The position numbers and the translations under genes are program-made. Shown here piece by piece: positions 9,051 to 17,086 of a DNA stretch of 57,500 bases. Within the stretch, counting starts at the first letter, position 1; each line of letters begins with the position of its first letter. Below the pieces are notes generated by a model. It was not told the DNA's origin. It saw only the letters and a list, made by a program, of their open reading frames with translations, and did no database searches. Origin of the DNA: CAZAFL01 sp964484465 (lineage in GTDB: Bacteria > Bacteroidota > Ignavibacteria > UBA10030 > SZUA-254); NCBI GenBank assembly GCA_964484465.1, contig CAZAFL010000022.1:1-57500 (forward strand), read 5' to 3'.

Positions 9051-9248
9051 GTGAAACAGAGAGCAAAGATTATTGGCATAGTTATTACAAGCTGCCCGTG
9101 TTGTGGAAATCCAATTAATTTTGACCGCCAAGGTTCAAAAATTTGTGCATATTGTGAAGAATTGGTTCATATAGACCTTGATAAGGTTGAAGTGAACTTG
9201 CATGGCCCGGTCTCAGAAGGAAGAAGACTTAAAATAAGCATGAATTAG
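9051..9248 (+). CDS. Small zinc-ribbon protein of unknown function
   Basis: A 65-residue protein with two Cys pairs, C-P-C-C-G and C-A-Y-C, spaced as in a zinc ribbon (ITSCPCCGNPINFDRQG, then SKICAYCEELVHID). The frame is open further upstream, but I chose the GTG at 9051 because it has a good ribosome-binding sequence (AAAGGAAG at 9036-9043) and the upstream residues are low-complexity translations of an AT-rich leader. There is no membrane segment. It could bind nucleic acid or a protein partner; no function is assigned. It ends about 75 nt before the terminator-shaped hairpin in front of the SUF operon. Confidence 0.6.
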   Translation: MKQRAKIIGIVITSCPCCGNPINFDRQGSKICAYCEELVHIDLDKVEVNLHGPVSEGRRLKISMN

Positions 9249-9278
9249 TCCTTTTCTGGAAGGTTTTCGACAGGGGAG

Positions 9279-9307
9279 TTGACAATACGAGTTTTTCTTC
9301 CTAATTT
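9279..9307 (+). promoter_or_regulatory. Strong candidate promoter of the SUF operon
   Basis: Perfect TTGACA (9279-9284), 17-nt spacer, TAATTT (9302-9307). Transcription would start near 9314, just before a terminator-shaped hairpin at 9323-9348. An Rrf2/IscR-type repressor binding here would be expected by analogy, but I cannot identify its operator with confidence. Confidence 0.6.
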
Positions 9308-9322
9308 ATATTAAATGATCCT

Positions 9323-9348
9323 GATTCCGCTGGTCGGAATCTTTTTTT
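9323..9348 (+). terminator. Intrinsic terminator-shaped hairpin in the SUF leader (possible attenuator)
   Basis: GATTCCG (9323-9329), loop ctggt, CGGAATC (9335-9341), then seven T residues (9342-9348). It has a perfect 7-bp stem and T tract. It lies downstream of the suf promoter and upstream of the Rrf2 gene start at 9392, so it either ends transcription from the zinc-ribbon gene or acts as an attenuator of the operon. Confidence 0.75.
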
Positions 9349-9391
9349 GAGGTAAAGTAGGACTGAGTTGGTCGTGTTTTAAGGATCCTAT

Positions 9392-9799
9392 ATGTTTCAG
9401 TTATCGAAGAAAGTTGAATACGGACTCATAGCGATACGCCACATGGCAAGCGGCTCGCTGAGGCAAATCTATACTGTTAAAGAAATTGCGCAAAAGTACC
9501 GGATTTCTAATGATTTGCTCGCGAAGGTTATGCAAAAACTGACAAGGGAAGGATTCATAGCCTCTTACCATGGCGTCCATGGTGGGTATACGCTTATTAA
9601 GAGCCCAGCATCAATTACAGTTTCTTCGGTGATGTATGCGATTGAGGGAAAACCTGCAATTAAGATTATCCAATGTGAGGCTGAAGGACCTGAAGATTGT
9701 GTTATACACACGACATGTACAATCAAAGACCCTTTAGTAAAACTTCAAGGGAACATCAATCAAATGCTTGAAGAATTGACGGTTATGCAGTTGATATGA
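9392..9799 (+). CDS. Rrf2-family transcriptional regulator of the SUF operon (IscR/SufR-like)
   Basis: 135 residues. The N-terminal winged helix-turn-helix has Rrf2 signatures: YGLIAIRHMA, the recognition helix region VKEIAQKYRISNDLLAKVMQKL and the wing YHGVHGGYTL. Three cysteines (IIQCEAEGPEDCVIHTTC) sit where IscR-type proteins bind a [2Fe-2S] cluster, although the first spacing is x7 rather than x5. It probably senses iron-sulfur status and autoregulates the operon it heads. SD-like AAGGA is at 9381-9385. Its stop overlaps the desulfurase start by 4 nt. Confidence 0.9.
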   Translation: MFQLSKKVEYGLIAIRHMASGSLRQIYTVKEIAQKYRISNDLLAKVMQKLTREGFIASYHGVHGGYTLIKSPASITVSSVMYAIEGKPAIKIIQCEAEGPEDCVIHTTCTIKDPLVKLQGNINQMLEELTVMQLI

Positions 9800-10992
9800 A
9801 CAAGCGTATAGTCTATATGGATTATCATGCAACAACACCCGTTGACAAAAGGGTGGTTGAAGCGATGCTTCCCTATTTTACAGACCAATTCGGTAATGCT
9901 TCAAGCCGGCAACATCGATTTGGGTGGGTGGCAGAGGAAGCCGTTGAGTCTTCACGTTCAACAATAGCAAAGCTGATTGGTGCAGAGCCGAGGGAAATTG
10001 TGTTTACCAGTGGAGCTACAGAATCCAACAATCTGACGATTAAGGGAATAGCTGAAGCCTGGAAACAAAAGGGGAATCACATTGTCACTGTTCAGACGGA
10101 GCACAGGTCGGTTCTTGATGCGTGCCGAAAACTCGAAAAGTGGGGATATGAAGTCACGTATTTACCTGTCGATGAATTTGGTTTTGTCGATCCGGATCGG
10201 TTACGAAAAGCATTGAAGCCTTCGACAATCCTCGTCTCGGTAATGATTGCAAATAATGAGATTGGAACGATTCAGCCAATCCGGGAAGTTGGAACAATCT
10301 GCCACGAACATGGAATTTTTTTTCATTCGGATGCGACACAGGCTGCCGGCAAAATACCGATAAATGTCCATGAGATGTTTATAGATTTACTCTCATTGAG
10401 CGGGCATAAAATTTATGGGCCAAAAGGGGTTGGAGCATTATACGTAAGGTCAAATGATCCTAAAGTGAGACTGGCAATCCAAATGGATGGTGGCGGACAC
10501 GAACGGGGAATGCGTTCCGGAACATTGAATGTTCCCGGGATTGTTGGACTTGCTAAAGCATTAGACCTTGCTGTTCAGTCGATACCGGAAGAGCAATCAC
10601 GCGTTCAATACTTGCGCGATAGACTGCGTGATGCTCTCATGGAGAACATAGGTGATGTCGTCGTCAATGGTCCACGGGATCAACGGTTACCGAATAATTT
10701 GAACATGAGTTTTCTGCACGCGGAAAACAACGCTCTGATGATGAGCATGAAAGAGATTGCTCTTTCAACGGGTTCTGCCTGCAGCACCGCCGATCCGGAG
10801 CCATCGCACGTCCTGAAGGCTCTGCGCCTGCCGCAGGAACGTCTTCACTCGGCGATACGCTTCGGGCTGGGTCGTTTCACGACTGAGGAAGAGGTTGATT
10901 ATGTGACCGGGCGTGTTATCGAGAGTGTCGCACAATTGCGTGTGCTGTCGCCGGCATACAGGGTTTCACATGAACAAACAATCTCACGTTAA
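9796..10992 (+). CDS. IscS/NifS-type (group I) cysteine desulfurase
   Basis: 398 residues, a PLP enzyme that removes sulfur from cysteine as a persulfide for iron-sulfur clusters or tRNA thiolation. Group I features are the start RIVYMDYHATTPVD, FTSGATESNNL, the PLP lysine in LSGHKIYGPKGVGAL and the long mobile Cys loop STGSACSTADPEPSHVL with the catalytic Cys. It overlaps the Rrf2 gene by 4 nt. It differs clearly from the second desulfurase (SufS) further down the operon, so the operon encodes two classes. I leave the symbol empty because iscS versus nifS cannot be settled from sequence alone. Confidence 0.93.
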   Translation: MNKRIVYMDYHATTPVDKRVVEAMLPYFTDQFGNASSRQHRFGWVAEEAVESSRSTIAKLIGAEPREIVFTSGATESNNLTIKGIAEAWKQKGNHIVTVQTEHRSVLDACRKLEKWGYEVTYLPVDEFGFVDPDRLRKALKPSTILVSVMIANNEIGTIQPIREVGTICHEHGIFFHSDATQAAGKIPINVHEMFIDLLSLSGHKIYGPKGVGALYVRSNDPKVRLAIQMDGGGHERGMRSGTLNVPGIVGLAKALDLAVQSIPEEQSRVQYLRDRLRDALMENIGDVVVNGPRDQRLPNNLNMSFLHAENNALMMSMKEIALSTGSACSTADPEPSHVLKALRLPQERLHSAIRFGLGRFTTEEEVDYVTGRVIESVAQLRVLSPAYRVSHEQTISR

Positions 10993-10995
10993 ATC

Positions 10996-11301
10996 ATGAA
11001 AAATATGCAAAAAGAAAGCGAAATATTGTCGCATCACCGTCTCGAGTTTCTTAATTATTTAAAATCCAGATTCCGGCTCATCCACATGTCGAATATCTTC
11101 TTTCGCGATTTCCATTATGGGGTGATGTCGTACCTCGAAGAGCACGGAATGAAAGTCAAGTATTTCGACGCTGAGAAAATTGCACGTGATGTAGCCCTAT
11201 CGTTTGAGAAAGATGGCATCTTTAAGAAAATTGACCATCAATCGTGGCTTCTGAATTATCCGGACTTTGCTTTGCCGCGCGTCGAAAAAAAGCCATTGTA
11301 A
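10996..11301 (+). CDS. Conserved-looking 101-residue protein of unknown function in the SUF operon
   Basis: A soluble, basic and aromatic-rich protein, 101 residues, no signal or membrane helix and no cysteine. Visible segments are a helical start (HHRLEFLNYLKSRFRLIHMS), FFRDFHYGVMSYLEEHG, then YFDAEKIARDVALSFEKDG and a C-terminal FALPRVEKKPL. It lies 3 nt after the desulfurase and 19 nt before sufB, so it is surely co-transcribed. I do not recognise a named family. Location suggests an accessory role in cluster assembly (sulfur transfer or desulfurase partner), but lack of Cys argues against direct sulfur carriage. Confidence 0.75.
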   Translation: MKNMQKESEILSHHRLEFLNYLKSRFRLIHMSNIFFRDFHYGVMSYLEEHGMKVKYFDAEKIARDVALSFEKDGIFKKIDHQSWLLNYPDFALPRVEKKPL

Positions 11302-11320
11302 CAGATTACATGAGAAAAAT

Positions 11321-12766
11321 ATGAGTACAGAAACAAACACTATTGAACAGTTAGCGACCAAAGAATACAAGTACGGGTTCGTTACACCAATCGAAGCGGA
11401 AACCATTCCCAAAGGATTGGATGAAACGGTTATTCGTATGATCTCGGAGAAAAAACATGAACCGGACTGGCTTCTGGAATGGAGACTCAAATCGTATCGT
11501 TATTGGCTGACGATGAAAGAGCCCACATGGGCGAATATTAAGTTCGGTCCTATCGATTATCAGAACATCATCTATTATTCTGCCCCGAAGCAGAAGAAGC
11601 AGGCAAAAAATCTCAATGAGGTCGACCCTGAAATACTGAGGACGTATGAGAAGCTCGGCATCCCGCTTATCGAACAGCAGCGGCTTGCTGGAGTTGCGGT
11701 CGATGCAGTATTCGACAGTGTTTCTGTCGCGACGACGTTCAAAGAGAAGTTGCATGAACTTGGCATCATTTTTTGCTCATTTTCCGAAGCCGTTCAGGAA
11801 CACCCGGAATTGGTAAAAAAATGGCTGGGTTCTGTTGTGCCGTACACGGACAACTTCTTTGCTTCGTTGAACGCTGCCGTATTCAGTGACGGGTCGTTCG
11901 CATATATTCCTAAAGGTGTGCGTTGTCCGATGGAGTTGTCGACATACTTCCGCATCAACGCAAAAGAGACCGGCCAGTTTGAGCGGACGCTTATTGTTGC
12001 AGAAGAGGGCGCATATGTGAGTTACCTTGAAGGGTGTACCGCACCGATGCGGGATGAAAATCAGCTCCATGCTGCGGTTGTCGAGCTTGTTGCTCTCGAT
12101 AACGCCACGATCAAGTACTCCACTGTGCAGAATTGGTACCCAGGCGATAAGGAGGGTCGTGGCGGCATCTATAACTTCGTAACGAAGCGTGGGAAGTGTC
12201 AGGGTAAGAATTCCAAGATTACATGGACTCAGGTTGAAACGGGCTCAGCTATTACATGGAAATACCCCGGATGTATACTTCAAGGAGAGAATTCTGTTGG
12301 GGAGTTTTATTCCGTTGCCGTTACAAATAACTATCAACAGGCTGACACTGGTACAAAGATGATTCATATCGGTAAGAATACAAAGAGCACTATCGTATCG
12401 AAGGGTATTTCGGCAGGGTACGGTCAGAATTCTTACCGCGGGCTGGTTAGAATTCAAAAAAATGCAACTGGTGCAAGAAACTTTTCCCAATGTGATTCAT
12501 TGCTTATCGGGGATAAATGTGGTGCACACACATTTCCATATATGGAAGTGAAAAATACCTCTGCGCGTATCGAGCATGAAGCGTCGACTTCTAAAATTGG
12601 AGAAGATCAGATTTTTTATTGTAAACAGCGCGGACTTTCAACCGAAGACGCGGTGAACATGATCGTCAATGGATTTTGTAAAGAAGTCTTTCGTGAACTG
12701 CCGATGGAATTTGCAGTCGAAGCGCAAAAATTACTCGGTGTCAGTCTGGAAGGAAGCGTCGGTTAA
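11321..12766 (+). CDS. sufB: Iron-sulfur cluster assembly protein SufB
   Basis: 481 residues. SufB is the core of the SufBCD scaffold where sulfur and iron are built into a cluster. Recognisable blocks are YKYGFVTPIEAETIPKGL, WLLEWRLKSYRYWLTM, FSDGSFAYIPKGVRCPMELSTYFRIN and the late beta-helix region with KCGAHTFPYMEVKN and SARIEHEASTSKIGEDQIFY. I chose ATG 11321 (MSTETNTIEQL) over the earlier ATG at 11267, which lies inside the upstream gene. Length is normal for SufB. It is followed 46 nt later by sufC. Confidence 0.97.
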   Translation: MSTETNTIEQLATKEYKYGFVTPIEAETIPKGLDETVIRMISEKKHEPDWLLEWRLKSYRYWLTMKEPTWANIKFGPIDYQNIIYYSAPKQKKQAKNLNEVDPEILRTYEKLGIPLIEQQRLAGVAVDAVFDSVSVATTFKEKLHELGIIFCSFSEAVQEHPELVKKWLGSVVPYTDNFFASLNAAVFSDGSFAYIPKGVRCPMELSTYFRINAKETGQFERTLIVAEEGAYVSYLEGCTAPMRDENQLHAAVVELVALDNATIKYSTVQNWYPGDKEGRGGIYNFVTKRGKCQGKNSKITWTQVETGSAITWKYPGCILQGENSVGEFYSVAVTNNYQQADTGTKMIHIGKNTKSTIVSKGISAGYGQNSYRGLVRIQKNATGARNFSQCDSLLIGDKCGAHTFPYMEVKNTSARIEHEASTSKIGEDQIFYCKQRGLSTEDAVNMIVNGFCKEVFRELPMEFAVEAQKLLGVSLEGSVG

Positions 12767-12812
12767 TACGATTTGATCAAATTACAAAAATCAAAAAAGG
12801 AAATTGAATCTC

Positions 12813-13580
12813 ATGCTTGAAATCATCAATCTTCATGCTTCAATAAATAATCGGGAAATTCTTCGCGGTATCGACCTCAAAGTTAATAAGGGCGAAGTCC
12901 ACGCTATCATGGGACCCAACGGTTCGGGAAAGAGCACGCTTGCCCAGGTACTTGCCGGTCGTGAATCGTACCAGCTCACCAAAGGTCAGGTGCTCTATGA
13001 GGGGAAGGATTTACTTTCGATGGCGCCGGAAGATCGTGCTCGCGAGGGAGTGTTCATGGCGTTCCAGTATCCGGTCGAGATACAGGGAATTTCCAACACG
13101 TATTTTTTGAAAGCCGGCCTTAATGCGATTCGAAAATATCATGGTCTGGAAGAACTTGACGCTATTGAGTTCCTGAAACTGGTTAAGGAACGGGCGAAGC
13201 TCGTCGATATTGATGAAAGTCTTCTCAACCGTCCGGTGAACCATGGATTCTCAGGGGGTGAGAAAAAAAGGAACGAAATTTTTCAGATGGCTATTCTCGA
13301 GCCGAAACTTGCTGTCCTTGATGAAACCGATTCCGGTTTGGATATCGATGCGTTACGTACAGTCGCGAAAGGAATCAATCTTCTGCGGTCGAAGGAGAAT
13401 GCAATCATTCTTGTAACACATTACCAGAGGTTGCTGAATTATATTGTGCCGGATTTTGTTCATGTCCTTGTGGAAGGGCGAATTGTGCTTTCAGGAGGTA
13501 AAGAACTTGCGCTCCATCTCGAGGAAAAAGGATATGATTGGGTTCGCGATGAAGCTGATAAAAACACGGTCAATGCTTAG
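12813..13580 (+). CDS. sufC: Fe-S assembly ATPase SufC
   Basis: 255 residues, an ABC-type ATPase that powers the SufBCD scaffold. Walker A is GPNGSGKSTL (about 34-43), the signature is FSGGEKKRNEIFQ, Walker B is LAVLDETDSGLDIDALR and the switch His lies in VTHYQRLLNYI. The ERNEI/'KKRNE' signature is characteristic of SufC rather than of transporter ATPases. I chose ATG 12813 because AAAAAGG (12794-12800) gives workable spacing; the TTG at 12804 would be too close. It lies between sufB and sufD as expected. Confidence 0.97.
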   Translation: MLEIINLHASINNREILRGIDLKVNKGEVHAIMGPNGSGKSTLAQVLAGRESYQLTKGQVLYEGKDLLSMAPEDRAREGVFMAFQYPVEIQGISNTYFLKAGLNAIRKYHGLEELDAIEFLKLVKERAKLVDIDESLLNRPVNHGFSGGEKKRNEIFQMAILEPKLAVLDETDSGLDIDALRTVAKGINLLRSKENAIILVTHYQRLLNYIVPDFVHVLVEGRIVLSGGKELALHLEEKGYDWVRDEADKNTVNA

Positions 13581-13592
13581 AAATGGAAAAGA

Positions 13593-14948
13593 ATGCCTGA
13601 AACTGTACATACGAAAATGAAGTTACCCTCTTCTATAAACGATTGGTACCGTACGAAGTTCGAAGCATTTGCAAAGACCCTCAACGGTGAAGCGTCAGCG
13701 GATATCCATGATGCACGCAAGTCTGCGATAGCGCGGTTTGTTGAGTTGGGGTTTCCGTCCACACATCAGGAAGATTGGAAATATACTGATGTTTCACCGA
13801 TAGCGAAAATCAATTTTAAACCTATCCTTCATTACGATAGTGATGGTTTGACAAAAAAAGAGGTCGACAAGTTTTCTTTCCGGAATTTGGAGTGCCATCT
13901 GCTTGCATTCGTGAACGGACACTTTTCTCAAGAGTTTTCTTCCATCGGTCCTTTACCGGGTGGAGTTCATATTGGAAGTCTTGCTGCTGCTGTGAAGCAA
14001 AACGACGCCTTGGTGCAACAACACCTTACCCGGCACGCGCAATTCGGAAACAATTCATTTACGGCGCTGAGCACCGCTTTCCTTCGTGATGGAGCGTATA
14101 TTGTGATCCCGGGTAGTATAGTTCTCGACCGCCCGATTCATCTCCTGTTTATATCGACGGGGGTGCAGGATGCGTTTGTATCTTTTCCGCGTAGCCTTAT
14201 CGTGGCTGGACGGGGCAGCCAGGTTGCTGTGCTCGAAAACTTCGTGAGCATGAAGGATAACGTATACTTCACGAGCTCAGTTTCGGAAATTGTGCTTGGG
14301 GAGAACGCGGTTGTGGAATACGATAAACTGCAAATCGAAAGCGACCGTGCATTCCATGTCGGCGGGATGTTTATCCAGCAGGAACGAAACAGCAGTTTTA
14401 CCTCGAATACGATTTCCCTCAGCGGCTCTCTCATTCGCAATGATGTTAATGTCGTGCTTGACGGGGAGGGAGCCGAGGCGACCTTGAACGGATTATACCT
14501 CGGTACGGGTTCTCAGCTCATCGATAATCACACAACGATCGACCACGCCAAACCCCACTGCCCGAGTCACGAGCTCTATAAAGGTATTCTTGCGGAAAAG
14601 TCGAAGGGTGTATTTAATGGAAAAATTAAAGTACGAAAGGACGCCCAGAAGACAGACGCAAAACAGACAAACAAGAATCTTATTCTCTCGGAAGATGCTT
14701 CCATCGATACAAAGCCACAGTTGGAAATTTTTGCAAACGACGTAAAGTGCACGCATGGTGCAACAATCGGGCAACTGGATGAAGAGCAAGTGTTTTACCT
14801 TCGGTCACGCGGTGTAGAAGAGCGGTCCGCCAGAGATATCCTGACATTTGCGTTCGCAAGTGAAATAATCGAGCGCATTCGCGTTGAGCCCTTGCGCGGA
14901 CAACTGGAACAGATGATCCGGGAACGGCTCAGCAAGGCAAGAATGTAG
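13593..14948 (+). CDS. sufD: Fe-S cluster assembly protein SufD
   Basis: 451 residues, paralog and partner of SufB. Recognisable blocks are GFPSTHQEDWKYTDVSPI, YIVIPGSIVLDRPIHLLF and, near the C-terminus, GKIKVRKDAQKTDAKQTNKN followed by VKCTHGATIGQLDEEQVFYLRSRG. The Cys and His of KCTHG are the conserved pair at the SufB-SufD cluster site. It starts 12 nt after sufC and ends 12 nt before sufS. Length is in the usual range. Confidence 0.96.
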   Translation: MPETVHTKMKLPSSINDWYRTKFEAFAKTLNGEASADIHDARKSAIARFVELGFPSTHQEDWKYTDVSPIAKINFKPILHYDSDGLTKKEVDKFSFRNLECHLLAFVNGHFSQEFSSIGPLPGGVHIGSLAAAVKQNDALVQQHLTRHAQFGNNSFTALSTAFLRDGAYIVIPGSIVLDRPIHLLFISTGVQDAFVSFPRSLIVAGRGSQVAVLENFVSMKDNVYFTSSVSEIVLGENAVVEYDKLQIESDRAFHVGGMFIQQERNSSFTSNTISLSGSLIRNDVNVVLDGEGAEATLNGLYLGTGSQLIDNHTTIDHAKPHCPSHELYKGILAEKSKGVFNGKIKVRKDAQKTDAKQTNKNLILSEDASIDTKPQLEIFANDVKCTHGATIGQLDEEQVFYLRSRGVEERSARDILTFAFASEIIERIRVEPLRGQLEQMIRERLSKARM

Positions 14949-14960
14949 TAGAGGATAACA

Positions 14961-16223
14961 ATGCACGCTGAAACAGAAATCATCATTCCCTCCGTTATGG
15001 AACAGCCGCATGACGTCCATAGTTGCAGGCATCGTTTTCCGTTGCTTCGCCAGATGGTGAACGGAAAACCGCTCGTGTATTTTGATAACGCGGCGACAAG
15101 CCAAAAGCCGCAGGTGGTGATCGATGCAACGATGAGGTATTACCAGGAAGAAAATTCGAATATCCATCGCGGTGTCCATTACCTGAGCGAGAAGGCAACC
15201 CAGGCATACGAAGCTGCACGAAAAAAAGTTCAGGAATTTGTTCATGCATCCTCTCATCGGGAGATTATTTTTGTCCGAGGTACCACGGAAGGAATTAATC
15301 TGGTGGCCCACAGCTACGGCAGGAAGAACATCGGGCCGGGGGATGAGGTTATCATTTCGGCGATGGAACACCATTCCAATATTGTACCATGGCAGATTGT
15401 CTGCGAAGAAAAAGGAGCGAAGCTCCGTGTTATCCCGATCAACGACAATGGCGAACTTCTTCTTGACGAATATGAAAAACTTTTGAACACCAGGACAAAA
15501 CTTGTTGCGGTTGTGCATATATCGAACGTGCTCGGTACGATTAATCCTGTTCAAAAAATTGTGCACATGGCGCATGAGCGGAATGTCCCCGTGCTCATCG
15601 ACGGTGCGCAGGCTGCTCCGCATGTGAAAGTCAATGTCAAAGAGCTCGATTGCGATTTTTATACTTTTTCATCTCACAAAATGTTCGGTCCGACTGGTGT
15701 CGGAATTCTTTACGGAAAGCAGAACATCCTTGATGCAATGCCTCCATACCAGGGAGGCGGTGATATGATCAAGTCGGTGACGTTTGAAAAAACCATTTAC
15801 AACGACCTTCCGCACAAGTTCGAAGCGGGGATGCCGAACATCGCAGGCGGCATCGGCCTTGGAGCGGCGATTGATTATATCAATTCGATTAATCTCGATA
15901 CTGTTGCCGCATACGAACATGATTTGCTCACTTATGCTACGGGAAAATTGCAAGCGATTGAAGGAGTGAAAATTATAGGGACGGCAAAGGAAAAAGCAGC
16001 AGTCATCTCTTTTGTGATGGAAGGAATTCATCCACATGACATCGGTACAATTCTCGACGATGAAGGAATTGCTGTCCGGACGGGTCATCACTGCGCCCAG
16101 CCGATCATGCAGAGATTCGGCGTCCCTGCAACTGTTCGTGTGTCGTTTGCTTTTTATAATACAAAGGAAGAAGTGGACATTTTTATCCATGCTCTCCGAA
16201 AAGTAAGAGAGGTGTTTGCCTGA
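14961..16223 (+). CDS. sufS: SufS-type (group II) cysteine desulfurase
   Basis: 420 residues, PLP-dependent. Group II features: NAATSQKP near the N-terminus, NIHRGVHYLSEKATQAYEAAR, FVRGTTEGINLVA, the PLP lysine in FSSHKMFGPTGVGILYG and the catalytic Cys in RTGHHCAQP within a short loop. It hands sulfur to the SufU-type partner encoded immediately downstream, whose start overlaps its stop by one base (TGATG). A few extra residues precede the usual start (a later Met at about 14 is also possible). Confidence 0.96.
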   Translation: MHAETEIIIPSVMEQPHDVHSCRHRFPLLRQMVNGKPLVYFDNAATSQKPQVVIDATMRYYQEENSNIHRGVHYLSEKATQAYEAARKKVQEFVHASSHREIIFVRGTTEGINLVAHSYGRKNIGPGDEVIISAMEHHSNIVPWQIVCEEKGAKLRVIPINDNGELLLDEYEKLLNTRTKLVAVVHISNVLGTINPVQKIVHMAHERNVPVLIDGAQAAPHVKVNVKELDCDFYTFSSHKMFGPTGVGILYGKQNILDAMPPYQGGGDMIKSVTFEKTIYNDLPHKFEAGMPNIAGGIGLGAAIDYINSINLDTVAAYEHDLLTYATGKLQAIEGVKIIGTAKEKAAVISFVMEGIHPHDIGTILDDEGIAVRTGHHCAQPIMQRFGVPATVRVSFAFYNTKEEVDIFIHALRKVREVFA

Positions 16224-16675
16224 TGTCCGCTCTTCGTGAGTTGTACCAGGAAGTGATACTCGACCATAATAGAAGTCCGCGCAATTTTCGCGCAATGCCG
16301 AACGCAACAAAGAAGGTGGAAGGATTTAACCCATTATGTGGAGATCACTATACGTTATACTTACGGTTGAAAGACGATGTTATTGAAGACATCAGTTTCG
16401 AAGGTGCAGGATGTGCCATTTCAAAAGCATCAGCCTCACTTATGAGTTCCGCCGTTAAGGGGAAGACGAAGCAGGATGCGGCAGTGTTGTTCGGTACATT
16501 TCACAGGTTGGTCACCGGTGATTTGAACCCGGAGCATGAAGGGGACAGCCTGGGAAAACTTGCTGCATTTTCCGGAGTGAGCGAATTTCCCGCAAGAGTC
16601 AAATGCGCGACCCTTGCCTGGCATACACTTCGCGCTGCTCTTGAGGAACAAGCTGAAATGGTTTCCACTGAATAA
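16223..16675 (+). CDS. sufU: SufU-type zinc-dependent sulfur acceptor/scaffold
   Basis: 150 residues. The three Cys and Asp of the family are visible: CGD in NPLCGDHYTLYL, Cys in GAGCAISKASASLM, and Cys in PARVKCATLAWHTL. The CGD motif plus the insert between the second and third Cys (about 20 residues longer than IscU) identify SufU, which binds zinc and accepts sulfur from SufS in Gram-positive and many other bacteria. The start overlaps the sufS stop by one base, which matches their partnership. Confidence 0.94.
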   Translation: MSALRELYQEVILDHNRSPRNFRAMPNATKKVEGFNPLCGDHYTLYLRLKDDVIEDISFEGAGCAISKASASLMSSAVKGKTKQDAAVLFGTFHRLVTGDLNPEHEGDSLGKLAAFSGVSEFPARVKCATLAWHTLRAALEEQAEMVSTE

Positions 16676-16735
16676 TACTGAGCTTGGATTAATGTCTGAA
16701 TATTCTTACTATATATTGAAAAACTGGTTCGATAA

Positions 16736-17068
16736 ATGGAGACGACAGCTCTGAGTTCAATAGAAAAAAGCATTATCGAAGCGCAAGTGGTTGAAGCATT
16801 GCGCACATGTTTTGACCCTGAAATACCCGTCAACATTTACGAGCTTGGCTTAATTTATGAAGTGAAAGTCGACGAGGCAGGGAAAGTAGTCATCGAGATG
16901 ACGCTGACGACGCCGCATTGTCCTGCAGCGCAATCACTCCCCCCCGAAGTCGAACGAAAAGTGAAGGAGGTCCCCGGAGTGACGAGTGTTGCTGTCAATA
17001 TCGTGTGGGAACCACCATGGACCCCGGATAAAATGTCGGAAGCAGCGAAACTTCAACTGGGAATGTAA
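16736..17068 (+). CDS. MIP18/DUF59-family Fe-S assembly factor (SufT-like)
   Basis: 110 residues with the family core CFDPEIPVNIYELGLIYEV, then MTLTTPHCPAAQSLPPEV and VNIVWEPPWTPDKMSEAAKLQLGM. In other bacteria SufT helps cluster maturation or transfer under high demand. It follows sufU by 60 nt and precedes the HesB-type gene by 18 nt, consistent with operon membership. The conserved Cys in 'PHCP' is present. Family is secure, exact task is not. Confidence 0.92.
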   Translation: METTALSSIEKSIIEAQVVEALRTCFDPEIPVNIYELGLIYEVKVDEAGKVVIEMTLTTPHCPAAQSLPPEVERKVKEVPGVTSVAVNIVWEPPWTPDKMSEAAKLQLGM

Positions 17069-17086
17069 TACATTAAGGAGAAGGAA

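Noticed and set aside
9368..9396. TTGGTC-17-TATGTT in front of the Rrf2 gene
   Set aside because: The -10 box would overlap the start codon (9392), so it could not drive this gene. It is considered a chance match.
14805..15623. A 272-codon open frame on the minus strand opposite sufD/sufS
   Set aside because: It lies wholly opposite two well-recognised genes, has no family features and starts without a ribosome site. It is a by-product of codon bias.
15669..16310. A 213-codon minus-strand frame opposite sufS
   Set aside because: Same reasoning: antisense to a clear gene, with a composition unlike any protein I know.
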